From positions 1 to 64,000 of the forward strand of contig CAJMNK010000002.1 of NCBI GenBank assembly GCA_905214905.1: 64,000 nucleotides of DNA. Direction: 5' to 3'. This DNA comes from an uncultured bacterium (GTDB taxonomy: Bacteria > Actinomycetota > Coriobacteriia > Coriobacteriales > Coriobacteriaceae). How positions within the stretch are numbered: position 1 is the stretch's first letter; the number at the start of each line of letters is the position of its first letter. The notes under the pieces were generated by a model, which saw only the letters and a list, made by a program, of their open reading frames with translations, was not told where the DNA came from and ran no database searches. Below, one piece after another: positions 58,668-64,000 of this stretch. The translations under genes and the position numbers were made by a program.

Positions 58668-58778
58668 TGGGTGCCTTCTTGCGTAGTTGAGTTGGGTCGT
58701 AAACGCTCATAAGTATATACTTGCCCATACATGTACAAGGTTGCAACCTAAATGGAATGTATATCGCCGGAGGATCTA

Positions 58779-60062
58779 ATGCTTGATATCAAGTTTGTTC
58801 GCGAGAACCCCGATGCCATCGATGTCGCCATGGCTAACCGCCAGACGTCTTGGGATCGCGAGAAGTTCTTTGAGCTCGACGACGAGCGTCGTGCCGTCAT
58901 CACCGAGGTCGAGGAACTTCAAGCCACGCGCAATGCCGAGTCCAAGAAGATCGGCGCCCTGATGAAGGAGGGCAAGAAGGACGAGGCCGAGGCCGCCAAA
59001 GAGGCCGTGCGCGCCGTCAACGAGAAGATTGACGGTCTGGCCGAGCGCCGCACCGACCTCGAGCAGGAGCAGTACGACTTCATGGCTCACCTGCCCAACA
59101 TTCCTTGCGAGGCCACGCCGTACGGCAAGGACGAGGACGAGAACATCGAGCGCCGTCGTTGGGGCACCCCGCGCGAGTTCGACTTCGACTTTAAGCCGCA
59201 CTGGGATCTGGGCATCGACCTCGACATCCTTGACTTCGAGCGCGGCAACAAGCTCTCCGGCAGCCGCTTCACCGTTCTCGGTGGCGCCGGCGCCCGTCTT
59301 GAGCGCGCCCTCATCAACTTCTTCCTCGATACGCACACCAGCCGTGGCTTCAAGGAGTGGTGGCCGCCCATCGTCGTCAAGCGTCAGACCATGTTCGGCA
59401 CGGGCCAGCTGCCCAAGTTCGAGGACGACGCCTATCACGTCTCGGGCGACAACTTCCTGATCCCCACCGCCGAGGTCGTGCTCACCAACCTGCACGCCGG
59501 TGAGGTCCTCGACGCCGATACCCTGCCGCGCCGCTACACCGCCTTCACCCCCTGCTTCCGCGAGGAGGCCGGCTCCGCTGGTCGCGATACCCGCGGCATC
59601 ATTCGCCAGCACGAGTTCGACAAGGTCGAGATGGTCAAGTTTGCCAAGCCGGAGGAGTCCGACAAGGAGCTCGAGAGCATGACCGCCGAGGCCGAGTTCC
59701 TGCTGCAGCAGCTGGGTCTTCCGTATCGCGTGATTAGCCTGTGCACCGGCGACCTGGGCTTCTCTGCCCGTCAGACCTACGACGTCGAGGTCTGGCTGCC
59801 GAGCTACAACGCCTACAAGGAGATCAGCTCCTGCTCCAACTGCGGTGACTTCCAGGCCCGTCGCGCCAACATCAAGTATCGCGACCCCGAGAACTTCAAG
59901 GGTTCGCGCTATCTGCACACCCTCAACGGTTCCGGTCTGCCGGCTGGCCGTACCATGGCAGCCATTCTGGAGAACTACCAGAACGCTGACGGCACCATCA
60001 CGATCCCCGAGGTTCTGCGTCCCTACATGGGCGGCCTCGAGAAGATCGAGCCGGTCGCGTAG
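58779..60062 (+). CDS. serS: Seryl-tRNA synthetase
   Basis: A class II synthetase of 427 residues. The N-terminal coiled-coil arm (about 25-105) binds the variable arm of tRNA-Ser; the core has motif 2 ([21 protein letters not shown]) split here at its key residues Arg/Glu, [12 protein letters not shown] and motif 3 [18 protein letters not shown] start at 58779, 6 nt after GGAGG. Length is typical. Promoter elements lie in the AT-rich gap before it. No T-box is visible, unlike pheST. Confidence 0.96.
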   Translation: MLDIKFVRENPDAIDVAMANRQTSWDREKFFELDDERRAVITEVEELQATRNAESKKIGALMKEGKKDEAEAAKEAVRAVNEKIDGLAERRTDLEQEQYDFMAHLPNIPCEATPYGKDEDENIERRRWGTPREFDFDFKPHWDLGIDLDILDFERGNKLSGSRFTVLGGAGARLERALINFFLDTHTSRGFKEWWPPIVVKRQTMFGTGQLPKFEDDAYHVSGDNFLIPTAEVVLTNLHAGEVLDADTLPRRYTAFTPCFREEAGSAGRDTRGIIRQHEFDKVEMVKFAKPEESDKELESMTAEAEFLLQQLGLPYRVISLCTGDLGFSARQTYDVEVWLPSYNAYKEISSCSNCGDFQARRANIKYRDPENFKGSRYLHTLNGSGLPAGRTMAAILENYQNADGTITIPEVLRPYMGGLEKIEPVA

Positions 60063-60085
60063 ATTGGCTGCATAAGCGATTTGCT

Positions 60086-60115
60086 AGGGCACTCCTTTTT
60101 GGGGTGCCCTTTTTG
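60086..60115 (+). terminator. Terminator of serS
   Basis: AGGGCACTCC pairs with GGGGTGCCCT around five T, followed by TTTTT. Confidence 0.9.
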
Positions 60116-60233
60116 TGTGCGGCCATACCATGCTGTGCGGACAGCTCAATAGAAAACACACGAACAACTGTTCTGTATACAGCCATCTACCTGCTATGCT
60201 TTTGCTAAATAAGAGCGAGAGAAAGGGGACGCG

Positions 60234-60611
60234 ATGGAGCTGTTTGATGAGCGGGTGGTTTTGTTTGAGAGCGACGAGGGCGGGGAGTACCTGCTTGTGA
60301 CGTGTGAGCCGTCTGGCATGGGTGGCCTGGTGGTTCGACAGACGAGCGAGGGTCCGTTGACCCAATGGTGCTACGAGGAGTCGCCGCATGTGGTTGAGAC
60401 GTTTGTGGCGCACGAGGGGCTTGTGGCCCTGGAGCATTTCTATGGGGTCCGGACATCTAACCAGGTTGCTCGCATGTTGAGTATCTCGTTTGCCGATTAT
60501 GATTGTGCCCAGCGGGTGAGATCGCTCCTGAGGGAACTTGATGCTAAGTTTGACGTGATCGAAAAGCCAATCGATCGTACGGGGAACGACGGTATATGCG
60601 GAGCAGCATGA
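60234..60611 (+). CDS. Hypothetical protein
   Basis: A 125-residue acidic, soluble protein with the start preceded by GAGAGAAAGGGGAC. No motif is recognised; the pattern of short strands followed by helices (RMLSISFADYDCAQRVRSLL near 80-100) suggests a small alpha/beta fold. It sits between serS and tRNA-Arg in its own unit. Confidence 0.7.
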   Translation: MELFDERVVLFESDEGGEYLLVTCEPSGMGGLVVRQTSEGPLTQWCYEESPHVVETFVAHEGLVALEHFYGVRTSNQVARMLSISFADYDCAQRVRSLLRELDAKFDVIEKPIDRTGNDGICGAA

Positions 60612-60647
60612 CAAAACTGCGTTCCAAAAAAAAGTTTGAGATTGTGC

Positions 60648-60676
60648 TTGACTCCAATAAGCTAAAGTGGTTTTAT
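60648..60676 (+). promoter_or_regulatory. Promoter of tRNA-Arg
   Basis: TTGACT (60648-60653), 17 bp, TTTTAT (60671-60676), 12 bp before the tRNA. Confidence 0.6.
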
Positions 60677-60688
60677 ATGTTTTGCGCT

Positions 60689-60765
60689 GCGGCGTTACCT
60701 CAGCTGGATAGAGGGTCTGACTACGAATCAGAACGTCATAGGTTCGAATCCTATACGCCGCACCA
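60689..60765 (+). tRNA. tRNA-Arg (ACG)
   Basis: A 77-nt tRNA with acceptor GCGGCGT/ACGCCGC, anticodon loop CTACGAA (ACG, read as ICG after editing), T-loop TTCGAAT and encoded CCA. The reverse complement of its T-arm occurs downstream at 60820-60831. Confidence 0.96.
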
Positions 60766-60775
60766 TTTGAGATTA

Positions 60776-60800
60776 AAGCTCCCGGCAACGGGGGCTTTTC
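60776..60800 (+). terminator. Terminator of tRNA-Arg
   Basis: AAGCTCCC pairs with GGGGGCTT around GGCAAC, followed by TTCTTTT. Confidence 0.8.
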
Positions 60801-60950
60801 TTTTACGTAAACACCGCATGGATTCGAACCTCGGTCGAGGCGCGGGCGTAAAGCGGACGATTTCCTGTCGACTCGTGTAAGATTCCGAGTAGATGTCGCG
60901 ACTAATTCGCGACCACTCCTTCTTCAAGCGACCGATCAGGGTGATACTTC

Positions 60951-63392
60951 GTGGCAGAGCGTCCGACATACAAGCTCAGGTTTCTCGATCCCAAAAAGCG
61001 CTTTCCGGCGATGCCCGAGCAGCCTGCGGGACGTTCATATGGCGTGGTCTGGAAACTCTTTGGCGAGGATCAGCATGAATCTTGCTATGTCGTCGAATTC
61101 GTTGGCAAAAGCCATGTGTCGCTTTTGGGCTACGTAAGCGTTTCGGGCGAGGTGTACAAGGTGGACCGCCCCGTTAGCGAGACTCCGCTGCCCAACGATC
61201 CCGACATGGAACTGGTCCTTGACGAGTCGGACTCCGGTATTGGTGAGATTGTGGTTCGGGGAGCCAACGGCACAATGCGCGCGTGCGCGCGAACCGTCGG
61301 CTCTCCCGAAGGCCCCATGCGCGAGCAGTCCGACCACGAGACATGGAATTCGACCCGCTCCCTTCCTTACGGCGAGTTCATGGCATCGATGTTCCTGCGC
61401 TACGTGATATTCGCTGACTCCGAAAATGCCATTGCGAGCACGGCGGACGCCGGCGGACTCGACGAGGGTATGCAAAATGTTATCGACAAGATCAAGCTCG
61501 TAAAGTTGCCCGAGCCGGTCGAGGTGTTTTTGGGCTTTAACACGGCACCGCTCCCTGATGCTATCGAGACGCTGCTTTACCGCGTTGACCATGCCGAGAA
61601 TCCGAGCGGTATCGAGCGCTATGCCGCCGCCCTTATGAGTGAAATTGACTTGCCCCGCTTGCGCACCATCGCCGCTAAGTCCGAGATGAGCCTGGCTCGC
61701 ATCGATCGCTCAAAGCTTTTCTATCTCAATTTTGATCGCAGCCTGCTGGACCAGGACGAGATTGACATGCTGCTTGCCATCGAGTGCCGTCTTAACCGTC
61801 TCTCCGGCATCCTTGAGCACATCGGGGCCGGATTGGTCCCTGCGGCATCCTCGCCGAGCCTTGAGGGCTGCGCGCTCTTTGATGCGTGGCATATCGCCAA
61901 GACGACCAACGATGTTCCCCGACTGCTCGATACGGCCTCGAGCGATAACCCGTGGGGCAAACCGGGTACGGTGGCTTGCCAGCCGGGCGGTGAGTGGGAT
62001 GTGCGTACCCGCTTCGCGCGTATTGTCGAGGCACTTAACGTGGTCACGCGGCTCGACTATACCTATCGGGCAAACGTTGCCGAGGGGATCATGCTCGTTC
62101 GGTTTGGGCAGTCTGTCGTTGATGCTATGCCACAACGTGAATACGACGCTCAAGATGACGCCTGGCGCGAGTTGGACGAGGACACGCGCGCGATCTGGGC
62201 CGCGGAGCACGATGCGCGCATTGCGCTTACACTCACGGCGGCTTGCTTTGCTTCGGGTGCTCGCATCACGCGCTGCTACGTGCAGATTGCGGCTCCCGAC
62301 GGCGAGCAGGGCGAGCGCGTTGTTGAAACGTATTCCTTTGGCCGTGCGGCTTATCTGGCCGATTGCGTTTCTGTCGCCAAGGATCTTGAGAGCATGGATA
62401 TGGACGACATGCCCTGCAAGCATTTGCTCGAGGCATATGAGGCGGATGCGCCGGACATGATTGAGCCTGCAGAGGTTCACGCCCGACCACGCGATGACCA
62501 TCGTCCATTGCCGCCTGCGCTTCGCGATTTACTGCTCGCTGATACGGCTGACGAGCTTGAGGTCATGGAGGAGGACAACGATCCGTATGTCGCCCGTGTC
62601 GTCGAGCTGCGCGAGCAATCCAAAGTTGACCGAGCCGGTGCTTTCGAGGGCTTTTCTCGCCTTGTCGAGGAGTTGGAAGCCAAGTGTACTGTTGCTGAGC
62701 TTTTGGCGACGGGCCCGGTGCAGACCCAGTTCTGCGACAACCAGCTGGTGCGCATGGTGCTGCCGGTGATGGAGGAGGACCGTTCCGTGCGAATCCTTCG
62801 CGCTCCCGATGCGCTGTATTTTGCCCAGCACGAGATTTGCAGCTTTTACGTCGAACAAGAGGACTTTGAGCGTGCGCTGCCCGAGGTGCGTCGTCTCTAC
62901 GATTTGGCGCGCTCGTCCATGCAGTCTCACTTTGCCCTGATCAACGTGCTAGCACGCCTGGAGCGCTATGACGAGATTATCGAGGTGGCGCGCCACGGCC
63001 TGCGTATTGCCAGCGACCGGCCTTCGATCGGTTACCTGTTCTATCGCCTGGCATTCGCCTACTGGAACTGCGACCAGCTCGAGCTGGCGCTGGCATGCTA
63101 CCGCCTGGTGCCGCGCGGCGAGGAGTCGGGCGGCAGCGCGCAGGAGGAAATGCAGGGCCTTATGAACGAGATGGGCGTCATCAAACCGCCCACATTTGAG
63201 GAGGCTGTCGAGACCATCCACAAGGCAGGTCTTGAGCTGCCACCGGTACCCGCCGTGACCAATCAGCTCGCGGATTCCGCCGTGCAACTCGTCGATAACG
63301 GCTTCTTTTTCTTGGCGCGCGGCTGCATCTATCAAATGTGGCGCACCATGGGCAACGATGAGCTCGGCTCCCTCAACCGCTCGCTGGGGTAG
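60951..63392 (+). CDS. Large protein of unknown function with TPR-like C-terminus
   Basis: An 813-residue soluble protein starting with GTG, 6 nt after AGGGTGAT. I do not recognise the N-terminal 550 residues. From about 650 to 790 the sequence has helix-pair repeats resembling tetratricopeptide repeats (YVEQEDFERALPEVRRLYDL, then FALINVLARLERYDEIIEVA and YRLAFAYWNCDQLELALACY). It contains no signal peptide or membrane segment. It is a single gene between tRNA-Arg and tRNA-Ser. A scaffold role is suggested only by the repeats. Confidence 0.82.
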   Translation: MAERPTYKLRFLDPKKRFPAMPEQPAGRSYGVVWKLFGEDQHESCYVVEFVGKSHVSLLGYVSVSGEVYKVDRPVSETPLPNDPDMELVLDESDSGIGEIVVRGANGTMRACARTVGSPEGPMREQSDHETWNSTRSLPYGEFMASMFLRYVIFADSENAIASTADAGGLDEGMQNVIDKIKLVKLPEPVEVFLGFNTAPLPDAIETLLYRVDHAENPSGIERYAAALMSEIDLPRLRTIAAKSEMSLARIDRSKLFYLNFDRSLLDQDEIDMLLAIECRLNRLSGILEHIGAGLVPAASSPSLEGCALFDAWHIAKTTNDVPRLLDTASSDNPWGKPGTVACQPGGEWDVRTRFARIVEALNVVTRLDYTYRANVAEGIMLVRFGQSVVDAMPQREYDAQDDAWRELDEDTRAIWAAEHDARIALTLTAACFASGARITRCYVQIAAPDGEQGERVVETYSFGRAAYLADCVSVAKDLESMDMDDMPCKHLLEAYEADAPDMIEPAEVHARPRDDHRPLPPALRDLLLADTADELEVMEEDNDPYVARVVELREQSKVDRAGAFEGFSRLVEELEAKCTVAELLATGPVQTQFCDNQLVRMVLPVMEEDRSVRILRAPDALYFAQHEICSFYVEQEDFERALPEVRRLYDLARSSMQSHFALINVLARLERYDEIIEVARHGLRIASDRPSIGYLFYRLAFAYWNCDQLELALACYRLVPRGEESGGSAQEEMQGLMNEMGVIKPPTFEEAVETIHKAGLELPPVPAVTNQLADSAVQLVDNGFFFLARGCIYQMWRTMGNDELGSLNRSLG

Positions 63393-63440
63393 GCGAAGCT
63401 TGCAAGGAGGAGAGGCTGCTGGGCAATTTGAAAATCCCAC

Positions 63441-63469
63441 TTGCCCATCCTCGACTGTTTGGTTACTAT
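63441..63469 (+). promoter_or_regulatory. Promoter of tRNA-Ser
   Basis: TTGCCC (63441-63446), 17 bp, TACTAT (63464-63469), 14 bp before the tRNA. Confidence 0.65.
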
Positions 63470-63483
63470 AGAACGGCTGTTAC

Positions 63484-63574
63484 GGAGAGCTGACCGAGAG
63501 GCCGAAGGTGCTCGCCTGCTAAGCGAGTATGCCCCAAAAGGGCATCTGGGGTTCGAATCCCCAGCTCTCCGCCA
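63484..63574 (+). tRNA. tRNA-Ser (GCT)
   Basis: A 91-nt class II tRNA with acceptor GGAGAGC/GCTCTCC, anticodon stem CTCGC/GCGAG and loop CTGCTAA (GCT), a long variable arm (TATGCCCCAAAAGGGCAT), discriminator G and an encoded CCA. Confidence 0.96.
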
Positions 63575-63588
63575 GTATGACTTTAAAG

Positions 63589-63614
63589 AAGGGTTCCGAA
63601 AGGGACCCTTTTTT
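63589..63614 (+). terminator. Terminator of tRNA-Ser
   Basis: AAGGGTTCC pairs with GGGACCCTT around GAAA, followed by T residues. Confidence 0.85.
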
Positions 63615-63647
63615 AGTTGATCCACGTTAGCTGGGGATTCGAACCTC

Positions 63648-63680
63648 AAAAAATGAGGCGCCCCGTTGGACGCCTCATTT
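63648..63680 (-). terminator. Terminator of the D,D-carboxypeptidase gene
   Basis: AAATGAGGCG (63651-63660) pairs with CGCCTCATTT (63671-63680); the A-run before it gives T residues on the minus strand. Confidence 0.85.
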
Positions 63681-63704
63681 GGTTCGATGTGATATCGCTC
63701 CGGC

Positions 63705-64000
63705 CTACACCTCGGGAGCCTTGGCTACGGTCTCGCTCTCGGCTGTGAGCGGGCGGTTGTCGATGCGGCGGCCCAGGCGGTCGAGCTTCACGAGCAGCCA
63801 CTCGATGGGATTGGGCCCCGTTCCTTCCTCGTCGGCAACCAGGTCCATGACGGCAATCTTGGTGCCGTCCTGCTTAAGCGTAACGCTGCCCACCTTATCG
63901 CCAACATGCACCGTGCCCGAAAGGTCATCGTAGCTAACCTTTTCGGTCACTTCGCCGGCGAGTGAGAAGACCGTTGCCTGTGCGGCGGGGTCGGCGAGCG
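63705..64000 (-). CDS. D-alanyl-D-alanine carboxypeptidase, C-terminal part
   Basis: The frame is open through the right edge of the window, so only the last 98 residues are seen. They include GTVHVGDKVGSVTLKQDGTK, which matches the C-terminal beta domain of penicillin-binding-protein-5-type carboxypeptidases, then NPIEWLLVKLDRLGRRI, a likely amphipathic membrane-binding helix, and an acidic tail. The catalytic SxxK part lies outside. Identification is by the C-terminal domain only. Confidence 0.65.
   Translation of the reverse strand, partial: LADPAAQATVFSLAGEVTEKVSYDDLSGTVHVGDKVGSVTLKQDGTKIAVMDLVADEEGTGPNPIEWLLVKLDRLGRRIDNRPLTAESETVAKAPEV

Noticed and set aside
60596..60880. A 94-codon frame covering tRNA-Arg
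   Set aside because: Overlaps the tRNA and its terminator; no conserved content.

Overview
The window reads as a chromosomal segment of a high-GC, Gram-positive gut actinobacterium of the class Coriobacteriia, most probably Collinsella. This is inferred from GC-rich codon use, frequent GTG/TTG starts, the single-membrane version of the Tad pilus locus (no secretin), the DUF4012 protein and the SipW-type export genes; no rRNA or other decisive marker is present. Genes are tightly packed, and most boundaries are marked by intrinsic terminators or long nested palindromes.

Layout. 1-3.3 kb: a gene fragment, a nested inverted repeat, the anaerobic ribonucleotide reductase nrdD (minus) behind an NrdR-type operator, and tRNA-Val. 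3.5-12.6 kb: the most unusual block, with four paralogous SipW-type exported proteins, two SipW-like signal peptidases, a membrane-anchored McrB-like AAA+ ATPase and a DUF2357 coiled-coil protein without a visible nuclease, all on one strand with short gaps or overlaps. 12.7-19.5 kb: EamA transporter, DUF4012 protein, glmM and an M32 carboxypeptidase. 19.6-23.7 kb: a T-box leader controlling pheST. 23.7-26.6 kb: an ECF-type Ni/Co transporter behind a NikR-like operator. 26.7-35.1 kb: Zn-dependent phospholipase C-like protein, a nuclease-like hypothetical, pyruvate kinase, a Ca2+-type P-ATPase with a structured leader, and rsgA. 35.3-44.9 kb: a complete monoderm Tad/Flp pilus operon. 45-51.6 kb: a toxin-antitoxin-like pair, tRNA-Phe, a GH5-like protein lacking its usual acid/base residue, then rsmI, metG, rsmA, tatD and tRNA-Leu.

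51.66-55.82 kb is an intact IS1595-family transposon with 25-bp inverted ends and an exact 8-bp target duplication. It carries a one-polypeptide restriction-modification enzyme and a ribbon-helix-helix protein, and sits in the T-tract of the tRNA-Leu terminator. Beyond it lie a duplicated tRNA-Leu 3' end, an SPFH/band-7 protein, rlmH, proC, a small membrane protein, serS, tRNA-Arg, a large protein of unknown function, tRNA-Ser and the end of a D,D-carboxypeptidase gene.

How the parts work together. Housekeeping translation genes (pheST, metG, serS, rsmI, rsmA, rlmH, rsgA, four kinds of tRNA plus tRNA-Val) alternate with surface functions (SipW cluster, Tad pilus, DUF4012 protein, D,D-carboxypeptidase). 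The best candidate for an undescribed system is the SipW/AAA+/DUF2357 block: I infer a membrane-bound machine in which an McrBC-like ATPase pair, without a nuclease, assists export or assembly of SipW-processed surface subunits. A second pattern is six non-homologous intergenic elements of about 95-150 bp with the same architecture, long outer inverted arms around a separate inner hairpin. A third is that three tRNA genes are each followed by a reverse-oriented copy of their own T-arm sequence.
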